Origin: Sorex araneus
Lineage: Eukaryota > Chordata > Mammalia > Eulipotyphla > Soricidae
Reading direction: 5' to 3'
Length of the DNA: 64,000 nucleotides
Assembly: GCF_027595985.1 (NCBI RefSeq)
Contig: NC_073305.1
Coordinates: 80,607,974 to 80,671,973 of the forward strand
The notes beneath the pieces were generated by a model. The model saw only the letters and a list, made by a program, of their open reading frames with translations, ran no database searches and was not told the origin of the DNA. A program made the translations under genes and the position numbers. Positions 9,427 to 19,609 of the stretch are shown in pieces (positions within the stretch are counted from its first letter, which is position 1; each line of letters starts with the position of its first letter).

Positions 9427-11257
9427 CTCTCTCTCTCTCCCTCAGACCTGAAAGATTAAAAGGGTGACCTTATAGTTTCACTTTTTTTCTAAACTTGAGT
9501 TACCAGTAATTTTCACAAAGCCCAAGAAGCTATAAATCTATGTAATCAATTTGTCATGGGATGTTTCAATAGCACAGCGGGTAGGGTGTTTACCTTGCAC
9601 GCAGCCGACCCTGGTTCGATTCCTCTGTCCCTCTCGGAGAGCCCGGCAAGCTACCGAGCGTATCTCGCCCTCATGGCAGAACCTGGCAAGCTATCCATGG
9701 TGTATTCAATATGCCAAAAACAGTAATAGCAAGTCTCACAATGGAGACGTTACTGGTGCCCGCTCGAACAAATCGATGAGCAGTGGGATGACAGTGCGAC
9801 AGTCTTTGAAAATAGCTGGAGGGCTGGATGGGCTGTAGTCTGCTCATTCCTGACTTACAGCAATTCAGACTCATCAGGCAAAGTTATGACTAAGGGCAGT
9901 GGAATTTGTATATGATTTCTGTTTCTGTTAGCTCTCTATATTATTAAGAATTTGGGAAATAGCGATAAAGGTAAGGAATAGAAATAGAACCCAAACGGCT
10001 CATAATCCCTTGATGCAGGGAGACTGAAAATGTCAATTGAGGGGTTGTCCCTTTCATATCTTTCGAATCATGTGCTTATTTTTTTTTATTAGGAAATAAT
10101 TAAATATACAAAGAACAGTGAGCAATATTGATCATTCATCTCTCAGTCACTTGCAGTTCAAGAAAGTGAGCTTGTTGTATGCTGTTCATGAACATCAGAA
10201 GGCATGATTTTACAGAATAAAGCTGAAAATTGAGAATTTGATACTGGAGTTTTACCAGAGGGCCATCACATTTTTCTTCGTATTAGATTTCACTTTAATC
10301 GCAAGTTGAAGAGATAACTTTAACAATAAGAGTTAGACTTCATATCATACAAGAATTCTTTCTGAACATTCTCAATATGTGGCACTCCACATGTTAGGTT
10401 ATTTCGTTAACTGTCATTAAACCAGTAGTAGCTTCTGTAATCATGATTGTTTTTTTAAAAGTAATTTCTATAGGTGAGGTTTCAGATTCACTTCTCCCAC
10501 ATTCACTTGTTTTCTTCTTATCTGTTTTCTCCTTAGTCATTTACCTCAGCCCTATCACTTTTTTTCAATCACTCTAACAAACACTTCTAGAGATTAAAAG
10601 ATAGAATAAGTATAATAGGACTAGAAGATAAATATACCAGGTTGAGAAATAGTGTTAAATCCAGTTTTTATGAAGTACTTAGAAGAAGTGAGGGGACGGG
10701 AGAGGGAAGAAGGGAGAGAGAGGGTGAGACGGAGGGAGGAGAGAGAGAGCACACTCATGACTGAGTAGAAGAAACTTGAAATTTTTATTTCTCATCCCTG
10801 TCTGCTCCAGTTCATTAGGATTAGTTAGTATGTTTATACTAGAAGAAAGTTCTTTTGTATGGAAAGACTAATGTGGTTTTATTCTTTTTCAGTAGGTGAC
10901 CATGGTTATGATAACTCTCTGCCTAGCATGCATCCATTTCTAGCCGCCCACGGTCCTGCATTTCACAAAGGCTACAAACAGAGCACAATTAATGTTGTGG
11001 ATATTTATCCAATGATGTGCCACATCTTGAGATTGGACCCACATCCCAATAATGGAACCTTTGGCCATACCAAGTGTATGCTAACTGACCAGTGGTGCAT
11101 TAATCTCCCAGAAGCCATTGGAATTGTTACTGGTGCACTCTTGGTCTTAACCACTCTAACGTGCCTCATAATAATCTTGCAAAATAGACTGCCTGTGCCT
11201 CATCCATTTTCCCGACTTCAGCTGCAAGATGAAGATGATGATCCTTTAATTGGGTAG
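6434..11257 (+). CDS. ENPP4: ENPP4, ectonucleotide pyrophosphatase/phosphodiesterase 4 (spliced, three coding exons)
   Basis: Joined exons 6434-7259, 8887-9057 and 10893-11257 give 453 codons plus TAG, the length I know for human ENPP4. It is a type I membrane ectoenzyme; the family hydrolyses extracellular nucleotide phosphodiesters, and ENPP4 is reported to cleave diadenosine polyphosphates such as Ap3A on endothelium. Residues 1-15 are a hydrophobic signal peptide. The two-zinc site is complete: Asp34, Thr70 (nucleophile, in KTFPNH), Asp237 and His238 for one zinc; Asp189, His193 and His336 for the other. Residues 408-428 form a membrane segment before a short acidic tail ending DDDPLIG. 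Several N-glycosylation sequons are present (for example N101, N128, N166, N202). The ATG at 6434 is chosen because it starts the signal peptide; the open frame continues upstream only to a TTG. Both introns are phase 1 with GT-AG ends. It is convergent with the paralogue ENPP5. Confidence 0.97.
7370..8277 (-). mobile_element. LINE-1, 5' truncated, antisense in ENPP4 intron 2
   Basis: Begins with a T-rich antisense tail, then the L1 3' UTR block (GTGAGATACAGTTGCAAAGC, ATCCCTCCACTAGTG), then the extreme C-terminal ORF2 region (TTTCACTTAGCATGAC, GCATAGTATTCCATTGTA). A 12-bp target duplication TTAGAACCACAT lies at 7358-7369 and 8278-8289. A reverse SINE (7922-8099) is nested inside. The insertion splits the intron-2 copy of the exon-2-flanking direct repeat. 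Confidence 0.9.
7922..8099 (-). repeat. Shrew SINE, class 1, nested in LINE-1
   Basis: Reverse copy from TTTTTTGGGAGG to CACTCCAGTTC. It interrupts the L1 sequence between CTGTCCCTCTCTTCT and its near-duplicate CTGAATCTCTCTCTTTCT, so it inserted after the LINE. Confidence 0.9.
8386..8542 (+). repeat. Shrew SINE, class 1, diverged
   Basis: Forward copy (GGGCTAGAGTGATAGTATAGCAGG) ending CCCAAAAACAAATAAAA. Its 5' part matches the truncated SINE in the intron-1 direct-repeat copy, so this SINE was already present when the segment duplicated. Confidence 0.85.
8887..9057 (+). CDS. ENPP4: ENPP4 exon 3
   Basis: 171 nt, phase 1 to phase 1. The acceptor is TTTTTCTTCCAG ending at 8886 and the donor is AAAAT|GTAAGT at 9057/9058. 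It encodes residues 276-332 ([10 protein letters not shown]... to NNSLTK), including the conserved [16 protein letters not shown] block of the NPP catalytic domain. Confidence 0.95.
9262..9395 (-). repeat. Shrew SINE, class 1, reverse
   Basis: TGGTGCTCAGGACTTACTTTTGGC through to GCAAGGCAGGTGCTTTACTCTCTGTG. The tRNA-head end runs straight into a (CT)n microsatellite. Confidence 0.85.
9393..9442. repeat. (CT)n microsatellite
   Basis: About 50 bp of CT repeats with a single TTTCTGT interruption, abutting the SINE end. Confidence 0.95.
9558..9803 (+). repeat. Shrew SINE, class 2
   Basis: tRNA head (ATAGCACAGCGGGTAGGG, GGTTCGATTCC), then the class-2 body (CTCGGAGAGCCCGGCAAGCT, CAATATGCCAAAAACAGTAA, AAATCGATGAGCAGTGGGATG), ending GACAGTGCGACAGT without an A-tail. 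It lies in ENPP4 intron 3. Confidence 0.9.
9810..10892. other. ENPP4 intron 3 remainder
   Basis: Unique AT-rich sequence with a purine-rich GGGAGAGAG stretch at about 10690-10752. No exon or recognisable mobile element. Confidence 0.5.
10893..11257 (+). CDS. ENPP4: ENPP4 exon 4 (last coding exon)
   Basis: The acceptor TTCTTTTTCAG ends at 10892. The first two bases complete Leu333, followed by [14 protein letters not shown] with the zinc ligand His336. The exon ends with the membrane segment (residues 408-428), the cytoplasmic tail and TAG at 11255-11257. Confidence 0.95.
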
Positions 11258-11781
11258 TGTTGGGGTTTATACCAAGTATCTTTGGTTAGTCAGAAGGCCA
11301 AGTATTTACCCTAAAAAATGGTATTATAACTGTAAAAATATATACATTGAAGAAGGGACAAAATTTTACACCAAACATGCTAAAATTATTTCATTTTTCC
11401 CTATGTTTTGATGCATTAAATGCGTAGCCTGGTTATATGAAGATTGCTAATAATACATTGATTAACATCAGTCCTTTCTCTGGAAAGTCTTTTTTGAGAA
11501 AAATACTGCATATGCACTTTGTTTTTGGTTTTTGCAACAAAGGTCTGCTATATCTTTAGATGAAAAATTTGCCAACTTTCAGTGGGCATACTTTTCTAAT
11601 TTTATACTTATAAAAGAAACAACAGAAATCCTTAAACAATTAGTGGGTTTTGTGTATCGGGGGGAAAAGGTTTCTTGTATTTTTATATTTACTTTTAGTA
11701 GATTTTGAATCTCCAAACCCAGGGATAGGTGGTCTCTGTAGTGAAAATAAAATCTGTTGACTAGTCAGAAAAGAGCTGGTA

Positions 11782-11970
11782 GGGGCTGGAGCAATAGCAC
11801 AGCGGGTAGGGCATTTGCCCTGCACACGGCTGACCCAGGTTCAATTTCCAGCATCGCATATGGTCCCCCGAGCACCGCCAGGAGTAATTCCTGAGTGCAA
11901 GAACCAGGAGTGACCCCTGTGCATCTCAGGGTGTGACCCAAAAAGCAAAAAAAACCAAAAAAAAAACAAA
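11782..11970 (+). repeat. Shrew SINE, class 1, in the ENPP4 3' UTR region
   Basis: Full forward copy ending in a long A-rich tail with CC and C interruptions. A probable target duplication AAAAGAGCTGGTA / AAAAAAACTGGTA flanks it. It sits just after the first AATAAA (11746). Confidence 0.9.
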
Positions 11971-12179
11971 AAAAAACTGGTATACAAAGAAATTTTAAAT
12001 TTCAAGAAAAACTTTCATGAAAAACTGACCATGTAATATAATACGTAAGCCTTCACCTTATGTCTTTGTTAAAACTGTTAAGTTATTGATCTCAAAAGAT
12101 ATATTCTGAAGATAACTGCCAGTAAGAAATTAATAGAGTACTTTTTCTTTGTGTTCATGTCTGTGTGCAGGTATTTTAA

Positions 12180-12250
12180 TTGTGTGTGTTTGGCATGCAA
12201 GTGTGTGTGTGAATGTATGGGTGTGTAGACCTTTTGCTTGAATGCTTGGG
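12180..12250. repeat. Degenerate GTGTGT / TGGGTGTGTAGAC repeat
   Basis: Short GT-rich stretch. TGGGTGTGTAGAC occurs twice, about 30 bp apart. Probably a decayed microsatellite within the ENPP4 3' region. Confidence 0.6.
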
Positions 12251-12421
12251 TGTGTAGACTTGAAGTTACATAATCAGAGATAGATGATAACTGGGTATTT
12301 GTTGGACTTCCACATTTTTGTAGAGCAGAGATCTCAAGAAAGGTAGTTTTGACACTGCATATTAACTTGCTCTCTTTTGATCCACAAGTTAAAATTGTAA
12401 TTTGAAATTTTTTATTAAGTT

Positions 12422-12590
12422 TGGGGCCAGAGCGATAGTACAGCTGGTAGAGTATCTGCCTTGTATGTGGCCAAGCCAGTTCCCATCCCTGGCATCTCGT
12501 AAGATCCTCTGTGCCAAGGAGCAATTCCCAGGCACAGAGCCAGGAGTAAGCCCTGAGCACCCCCAGGTATGGTCCAAAAAACCAAAGGGA
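12422..12590 (+). repeat. Shrew SINE, class 1, diverged
   Basis: GGGGCCAGAGCGATAGTACAGC head, body with substitutions and loss of part of the CATATGG block, ending TGGTCCAAAAAACCAAA. Confidence 0.85.
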
Positions 12591-15409
12591 AAACATTTCA
12601 TTAAATTTTTTTGCCATTTTCTCAAATTATTTACTGTAACTAGAATACTTAGAAGTTCTACAGGAAAATTTCTATCCTGAGCACAAATCTAGTTTTGACT
12701 GGATCAAAATAAGGAATAGGGATTTTATGCTTACCTTTGAAACTTTATGTCTTATCTTGTTGGGAGTAGTTATTTTAATGGAATTTAGAATCATATACCT
12801 TACTCATCTGTTAAGTCACCGAGTAATATCTTAGCACTAATAATATTCTGTCACCTGAGTGCTACCTCTTTCTCCAATATTTGATTCATAGAGATACTTT
12901 GGCTATCTTTGCTAGGCAGCAGCTGTGATAAACACAATATTAATATGAATATGAAGAAAACAGATGCAGCAGACTAGATTGTATCTGCAAAATGGAAAAT
13001 TTAGTTCAGGGACCAATTATCAGTACCTGAGGCAAGTGATTAATATTAATAGCATGTCTTCTAAATACAACAAGTAACTGTAGCAAACGTACAGCCCAGT
13101 TAAATGGTGGTAAAGAACACAAAATGATGCCAGTTATCAAACCTGTAATTATCTTGCTTGGCCTCTGCTGATTTCCTTGTCCTAGTATTTGGTGCCCTAT
13201 GTATTTGAAATATTGAGAAGCATTTCTATTTTGTGTTAGTAACCCATGCTATTGGTCACAAGGTCCTGTAATAAAACCAGCATAACAAATGAATAAGATG
13301 AAATCAATAGGATTAAATTTGCCTTTTAATACTTTTTAAAATATTTTTCCCTCACATAAGAGCTGATATGTACAAAATAATAGAAAAATTTTTTTACTTT
13401 GGTTTCTATAGAAAGCAAAGAATGGGTTAATTTAAAGCTGTAGACATATTTTGGAGTATTCTATCACAGAAGAATATTTTGTAATAATTGAATAGAAGTT
13501 GGTCTTTCCGGTGGTGTCAGTGTTAGTACATTATTTTGATGGGTGGTTAAAGTTTCAGAATGTGTAAGTGTGACTTAGCCTGTGAGTTATGTATATAGGC
13601 TATAATAGGAAGGGATGCGCTGCCAGTGTCTTAACCCTTTCAAGGGATGTCATTACCTATTTGTCTTGACTTTTATTCCATTCTCAAAATATTAAATTAA
13701 AATTGTAACATTTTTATGTATATGTTGACAGGACGAGAATATTTATTTAATCAGACTCTATTATATTGAATTTTATATTACATCATTTGTATCTTAAAAC
13801 AACACTTTTCAAGTCACTGATTCTTCTAGTACTCTGAGAAACTCTTTTAGTAAAATTAGCCTTTATACACTGAGGTTTGGTGTATATTTTTGTTAATTAA
13901 CTAATATGCTGCTGTGTTTTCTGGATAGTAGAAAATATTTGGTTTTAGGAAAATCTGTTTCTGATAATAAAACTTACAGGCAATAGAAAAGCCTTATTTT
14001 TGTTAATTCTGAGTGAAGTACAGTAACTAAAGAGTAAGTACAATTCTTGTTTATAAGGGGCATTTCTGCTGTTACTAATGTCCAAGATTGTTTATTCTGA
14101 ATATAATAAAAATTATTTTAATGTGCTGTCCTTTTGTGTTATTGCTCCATTAAAAGTGGTTTAAGAATGTAAAGATAAATTTTTGGCATATTAGACTGAA
14201 AATATCTCTGTGTTGTTTCTGGGCACCTCCTCCTTGTGCCTGTACCTGGTCAGACCTAAGGATGATTGCATTTAATTCCTCTTATTTGGAGGATTTTACT
14301 CTATTAAGGATCCATAAATGTATAAATGAAGGACAAAGATTAAAGTGTATTTATTGTTAGTTCTTAAGTCAGATATAAACTAAATGAAATGAGTGTATAC
14401 TTTAAAGAAATTTATATGTAGTGCCTTAAAGTAAAATATATTTTTACTACATTGTTTGAATATAGTTAATGACTTTGCCTGTGATTAAAATACTTTGTGA
14501 ATAAAATCTACCAAAACATTTTGTTGTAATTATTATAGAATGCAGTGTCATTGATATTGTCACTCCGTAAAATATATTTATCATGGTAAGTGTTGAAATG
14601 ATACAGTAATACTGTAAAAATACACAATGATGTTGTTAGGATTTTGTTTTGTTTTTTTTTTGTAAAAAATTAAGTGTATATTATTGAAAATTTTTTTGCA
14701 GCACCCATACAAAAAGTTTTAAAGCACATAAATGTACAATTCAGCATAAGCCTATCTTTGTAAAGAAAATCAAGATAACATTTTCAGAGCTTCCAGAGCT
14801 GTAATATATTGGCTTAGTAGAGGGGAAGCTGTTTGGCTTTGGGGTGAGTCCTTCATATGTATGTTAGTCTCAGTTCTTCCTGTTCCTCATTTAGGGCTCT
14901 TGTTTCTTTATTAATGTTCTGTCTGATTGATCTGTCCAATGATGTAAGAGAGGTATTAAACTCTCCTACTGTTGTGTTGCCATCACTGTATTTCCTCAGA
15001 TCTGTTAGCAGTTGCTCTGTAACTTTTGCTGCCTCTTTACATGATGCATACACGTTGGTAAGAGTTTAGTCTTCTTGCTCTATTGATCTTTTAAACAGTA
15101 TGTAATGTTCATTCCTACCTGATTATTTTCTTTGGATTGTATGTTGTTTGGACTGATACATAATATCTGCACCTGCCAGTTTTTACTTGGTCTGCTATTT
15201 GCCATATGACCTTTTTCATTTTATTCTGAGCCAGTGCTTATTGTGAGAGTTCCAAGTGTGTCTCTGGTAAGTAACAGAAGGTTGGATTCTGATTTCTGAT
15301 CCAACAAATTAGTGCCTTTTCAGTCCACTGATATTTAGAGAAATTATTGCCATGAAGGAAAGCATTGCCATGAGGAGTTGGTTGCTTCTGCTGTTAGATC
15401 TCTGCTTTG

Positions 15410-15570
15410 TTGTTTTGTTTTGTTTTGTTTTGTTTTGTTTTAGGGTCACACCCAGGGATGCTCAGGGGTTACTCCTAGCCTTGCTCAGGGGGACCTTATG
15501 GGATGCCAGGAATTGAACCTGGGTCAGCCATATGCAAGGAAAGCATCCTCCCTATCACTTTGACACCCTA
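15410..15570 (-). repeat. Shrew SINE, class 1, with (TTTTG)n tail
   Basis: The reverse tail is (GTTTT)n at about 15410-15440, then GGGTCACACCCAGGGATGCTCAGG and a decayed tRNA head. Confidence 0.85.
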
Positions 15571-15669
15571 AAATTGCTGCTTTTAATATGAGGCCATTCA
15601 GTGTCCCTAACTCAGCTGGTTTAAATGCTATGAATATCTTCAGGCTGCCATTCTTTTGGGATTTTTTTT

Positions 15670-15800
15670 TCTTCAAATCTGGATGATGAAATAGAGGATT
15701 TTTTTCTTCTTCAAATCTGGATGATAAAATAGAGGATTTTTTTTTTTAATTTTTGGGTCATACCCGGTGAATAGAGGATTCACCGAAATAGAGGATTCTT
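15670..15800. repeat. Local short tandem duplications
   Basis: CTTCAAATCTGGATGAT(G/A)AAATAGAGGATTTTTT occurs twice in tandem, and AATAGAGGATT recurs further on (15771 and 15785 area), with an insertion of SINE-tail-like TTTTTGGGTCATACCCGGTGA. Confidence 0.75.
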
Positions 15801-16079
15801 GACTGAAGGTTCTTTTTATCCAATACTTTGGAGATATATGGTTATATACATATATATAGCATTCCATTTTTTGCTTGTAGTTTCTTAAGAAAAATCTCTG
15901 AATATTAAATTTTCCTCATCATTAGAGATACTTGCTGTGAATCTTAGTTTTTCCATTGTATATGAAATTTTGTCTCTCTTTTGCTACTTAAGGTGTCTGT
16001 TTTTGGTCTTGCCATTTTGATCACAATATGCCTTGGTATTGTTCTGTTTGGGTTTATTTTATTTCATTTTCTTTGATAG

Positions 16080-16215
16080 AATGGCACACACAGCTATACT
16101 TAGGGCTTCCTCCTGGCTCTATGCTTAGGAATCACTCCTAGTGGTGCTCAGCGGATTATATGTGTCTGGGATAGAACCAGCCTTACCCCAGTACTATCTT
16201 CCTAACCCTGTTTGG
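16080..16215 (-). repeat. Shrew SINE, class 1, old
   Basis: GGGCTTCCTCCTGGCTCTATGC, GGTGCTCAGCGGATTATATG. The tRNA head is poorly preserved. Confidence 0.65.
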
Positions 16216-16247
16216 GTTTACTTTGTTTCCCTTCAGCCATAGTCACA

Positions 16248-16450
16248 TCTAAACAATAACCCTAATCCTGATCCTCACCTTCATGATAACCCTTACTCTA
16301 GCAAAAACCTAACTCTGCAAGTTACCCTAAATTTAATATTCACCCTAATACATTTTCAACTTCATCTATAGCCAAACCTGAACCCTAATCCTATCCCTAA
16401 CCTAACTCTCACCTTAACCCTAATACTAACCCTCACCCTAATGTAGGCCC
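16248..16450. repeat. Decayed telomere-like CCCTAA tract
   Basis: About 200 bp rich in CCCTAA, CCTAA and CCCTTA words: ATAACCCTAATCCTGATCC, TATCCCTAACCTAACTCTC, AACCCTAATACTAACCC and ACCCTAATG. The spacing is irregular and mutated. It resembles an interstitial telomeric repeat or a (CCCTAA)n-like simple repeat. Confidence 0.7.
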
Positions 16451-16777
16451 ACCCTTATGTTTGGATTTACTTTGATTAGTGCTCTGTGGGTCTCTTGGAT
16501 CAGTGCTCCAACATGTCTTTTCATAACGGGGAAGTTCTCACCTATTATTTTTTCAATTTAGCACTCTTCCTCTCCCTCTTTTTCTCTCCTGGGATTCCTG
16601 TATTTCTGAGGCTGTTCCACCTGCTGTTGTCAATAATAACCTCTTACAACTTCAAGTTTTTCCTCATTCTCTTTTCTATTGCTCCTGCTTTATTGATGGA
16701 GTTGTTTACCATACCTTCAAGATCACTGATCTGCTTTTCATCCATTCTGCTGCTGAGACTACTGTATTCTTTAGCTC

Positions 16778-17021
16778 CTGTCACTGTAGCACTATCATCC
16801 CGTTGCTCATCGATTTGCTCGAGCAGGCACCAGTAACGTCTCCATTGTGAGACTTCTTACTGTTTTTGGCATATTGAATACGCCACGGGTAGCTTGTCAG
16901 GCTCTGCCTTGTGGGCGGGATACTCTACAAGTTTGCCAAGCTCTCCGAGAGGGGCAGAGGAACCGAACCCGCGTCGTCTGCATGCAAGGCAAATGCCCTA
17001 CCACTGTGCTATCTCTCCAGA
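16778..17021 (-). repeat. Shrew SINE, class 2
   Basis: Complete reverse copy: CACTGTAGCACTATCATCCCG at its 3' end, CCGAGAGGGGCAGAGGAACCG, tRNA head ending CTCTCCAGAC. No A-tail. Confidence 0.92.
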
Positions 17022-17137
17022 CTTTAGTTCCTATTTGAATAAATTTTGTCATTTTTCCCCATTAGGCCATTTTTAAGTTAAATTGATTATTCAGATATCT
17101 TTATCAGGTCCTTTAAACATCAATACAATTATTATTT

Positions 17138-17385
17138 GGGGCTGGAGGGATACCACAGCGGGTAGGGCGTTTGCCTTGCACGTGGCCAATCCAGGTTCGA
17201 GTCCTCCGTCCCTCTCGAAGAGCCTGGCAAGCTACCAAGAGTATTCCGCCCAAATGGCAGAGCCTTGAAAGCTACCCATGGCATATGCGATATGCCAAAA
17301 ACAATAACAAGTGTCACAATGAGACGTTACTGGTGCCCGCTTGAGCAAATCGATGGACAACGGGGTGACAGTGCTACAGTGCTAA
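17138..17385 (+). repeat. Shrew SINE, class 2
   Basis: Forward copy GGGGCTGGAGGGATACCACAGCG... to GACAGTGCTACAGTGCT. Flanks ATTATTTGG and AATTTGG suggest a short imperfect target duplication. It faces the class-2 copy at 16778, making an inverted pair about 120 bp apart. Confidence 0.92.
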
Positions 17386-17687
17386 TTTGGAGACTTAAGG
17401 TTGATTTAAAAAGATCGATGTAGTTGCAGAATTTCCTCAACTTTTGTCACCCTCTCTTGACATAGTTGCCTTTTTTCAGTTTTTAATTTTTCCTGGTGCT
17501 CTTCTGTCCGGGGGCTGTGACTCTTCCCCCTGCTAATCCTGTGATTATGGCTTGAGTCACTCCTGGGGGTCCCGCTGCTGTGGACTGACACGGGCACAGT
17601 GACTGGGACTGTGTCTGGGTCTCTACATGGGAGGCAGCTGTGCTCACTCACACCTGGAACTCTTCATCACTGTCTGTACATAACTTT

Positions 17688-17862
17688 TTTTGTGTGTGTG
17701 CTTTTTGGGTCACACCCAGCAATGCATAGGGGTTACTCCTGGCTCTGCGCTCAGGAATTACTCCTGGCGGTGCTCGGGGGACCATATGGGATGTTGGGAA
17801 TTGAACCTGGGTCGGCCATGTGCAAGGCAAAAGCCCTATATGCTGTGCTATTGCTCCAGCCC
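17688..17862 (-). repeat. Shrew SINE, class 1, with target duplication
   Basis: Reverse full copy. Target duplication CTGTACATAACTTT / CTGTATATAACTTT at 17674-17687 and 17863-17876. Confidence 0.93.
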
Positions 17863-18077
17863 CTGTATATAACTTTAAGAAGGAAAACTTGTATACACAG
17901 TCAAGACAGCACCATGTTTAGAGATGAGTTAGTGATTTAGTCTTAAGGTCTACCTGACATAATGATAATGTTCTGGTTCCGTCCTAAAATGATAGTTACA
18001 TGAATTGTGCACTTTTAGAAATGCCTGAATTTACTGTTCTACAATTTTGAGTGTGTTTACATCATTAAAAAGGTTAA

Positions 18078-18200
18078 AGGGCACTAGAGATGACTCCACT
18101 GGCAGGAGTGCAGACTTTGCATGCAGAAGCCCTATCCAATCCCTTGCACTACATGGCTCATACCCTCTTTGCCCCGCCCCCAGAACTTACAGGTTTGGGC
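18078..18200 (+). repeat. Possible tRNA-derived SINE, very diverged
   Basis: GGCACTAGAGATGACTCCACTGGCAGG... GCATGCAGAAGCCCTATCCAATCCCTTGCA resembles an eroded SINE head. Weak call. Confidence 0.35.
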
Positions 18201-18217
18201 GAACAACTAAAAAGTTA

Positions 18218-18395
18218 AGGAGGCCAGAGAGATACTAAAGCAAGGTGCGTGTCTTGGGTGCAGCTGGCCCGGTTTTGATCTCCAGTACCCCATATGGTCT
18301 CGAGCCTTGTCAGGAGTGTTCCCTGAGTACAAAGCCAGGAGTAAGCCTGAGTACCACTGGGTGTGGCCCCCAAACAAAACAAAGCTAAATAATAA
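18218..18395 (+). repeat. Shrew SINE, class 1, diverged
   Basis: AGGCCAGAGAGATACTAAAGCAAGG, CCCCATATGGTCTCGAGCC, ACTGGGTGTGGCCCCCAAACAAAACAAA. Confidence 0.8.
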
Positions 18396-18696
18396 ACATT
18401 TTTATGAAGAAATGAAAACAAGCTTAAAAATTTAGACTTCCAAATGTGTAAAAAATGAAGACTGGCTTAGAAAGTGAAGTAGCTCAAATGATGTTAACAA
18501 GAATTGAATAAAGATAAATGCTGAATCTACTCAAAAAAGGTTTAATATCCTATTAATACTAATGCCCCAAAGGTTAAAACAAGAAATTAAGGATAATTAC
18601 AAATAAAAATACTTTGAAAAGTTGCTGGGATAAAAAAAATTCTTAATTTTTAAAATGAATGGTTCTGAGGGGCAGAAGGTATAGTCTAGTGTAGGG

Positions 18697-18857
18697 CATA
18701 GTGGGCCAGAAGGCATAGGATATAAGGGCACTTGCCTTGCACTTGGCTGACCCATGTTTGATCCCAGCATCCCATATGGTCCTTCAAGCATCACCAGGAG
18801 TGATTCCCAACTACAGAGCTCAGAGTGACCCAGTTGTAGCCTCAAAACTGAAATAAA
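18697..18857 (+). repeat. Shrew SINE, class 1, diverged
   Basis: GGGCCAGAAGGCATAGGATATAAGG, GATCCCAGCATCCCATATGG, ending CTCAAAACTGAAATAAA. Confidence 0.8.
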
Positions 18858-19436
18858 GTGGGTCCATTAAATGATGAGTAGATTATCTTTGATAACTTGA
18901 ATATTGCAGGAAACAGGATTTGAAACTAATATTGTGGGAATAGAGAGAGAACATAAGGTAGTCTGACTTCTCCATAGCAGTCTGAAAAGAAGAAGACAAT
19001 GGGTATTATCAAGTTGGAAATAGGAACACAACTTTAAATTTTTCTAAGAACTTTTTGTTTTTTCATTGTTATATCCCTAATTTTTTGCCCTCTAAATTCA
19101 TTTTGTTTAAATGCAAATCCCCAAACTTGACCAGGCAATTTGGATCTTGTTTCCAGTTGAAGCTGCTCCATTCAAGGTTTTGCAAGGGTCCCTAATAAAT
19201 AAAGGGGTTGAGCTCTCCAACAACCTTTCTAGCTCTAGTACTTTCTCCAGTTTACCCCCATCAGTTATTGAATATTTTTTAAAAAGGAGATGGGGCATTC
19301 AACGGATCTGGGTGCATGATCTGAACCCTTTCTCTGCATGAGAATTTCTAGAAATAATATGTCCTTGTAAGAAACCATAGTAACCTAGTCTTACCTTAAG
19401 TCAGAAAGCATTTTGAAAGCATTCCCCACCCTTTGG

Positions 19437-19605
19437 AGTTTGGGGCAGGGGGTTAGAGTGGGGAGGGACTGGCAGTGCTTAAAAACTATCCCTGGCTCTG
19501 TGTTGAAGAATGAACCCTGGTGATGCTCGGGGAACCAATGTGGTACTGGGGATTGAACCAGAGTAGGCTAAAGAGTACAAGTACCTTACCTTAAGTAGTA
19601 TCAGA
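19437..19605 (-). repeat. Shrew SINE, class 1, diverged
   Basis: GGCAGTGCTTAAAAACTATCCCTGGCTCTG, GGTGATGCTCGGGGAACCAATGTGGTAC; the tRNA head is mutated. Confidence 0.75.
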
Positions 19606-19609
19606 ACCC

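Larger units (their letters stand above)
11258..14525 (+). other. ENPP4: Probable 3' UTR of ENPP4
   Basis: AT-rich sequence with no other gene. AATAAA signals occur at 11746-11751, 14105-14110 and 14500-14505; the last is followed by a T/G-rich stretch suitable for cleavage. A long 3' UTR would fit the known large ENPP4 mRNA, but which site is used is not decidable here. Two SINEs (11782 and 12422) lie inside. Confidence 0.5.
14820..16770 (-). mobile_element. Old LINE-1, antisense, fragmented
   Basis: On the minus strand 14853-15053 encodes a peptide matching the LINE-1 ORF2 endonuclease region (TVGEFNTSLTSLDRSIRQNINKE corresponds to the GDFNTPLS-LDRS-RQK-NKE motif). The higher coordinates, which would be the 5' side of a minus-strand element, resemble other decayed L1-type sequence (15060-15400 and 16480-16770). 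It is broken by SINEs at 15410, 16080 and 16778 and by a telomere-like tract. The outer limits are approximate. Confidence 0.6.

Noticed and set aside
14853-15069. Small host gene on either strand
   Set aside because: The minus frame matches the LINE-1 endonuclease-region motif, and the plus frame is its shadow.
16486-16836. 116-codon hydrophobic open frame
   Set aside because: It lies antisense in decayed LINE-like, T-rich sequence; hydrophobicity follows from T-rich codons.
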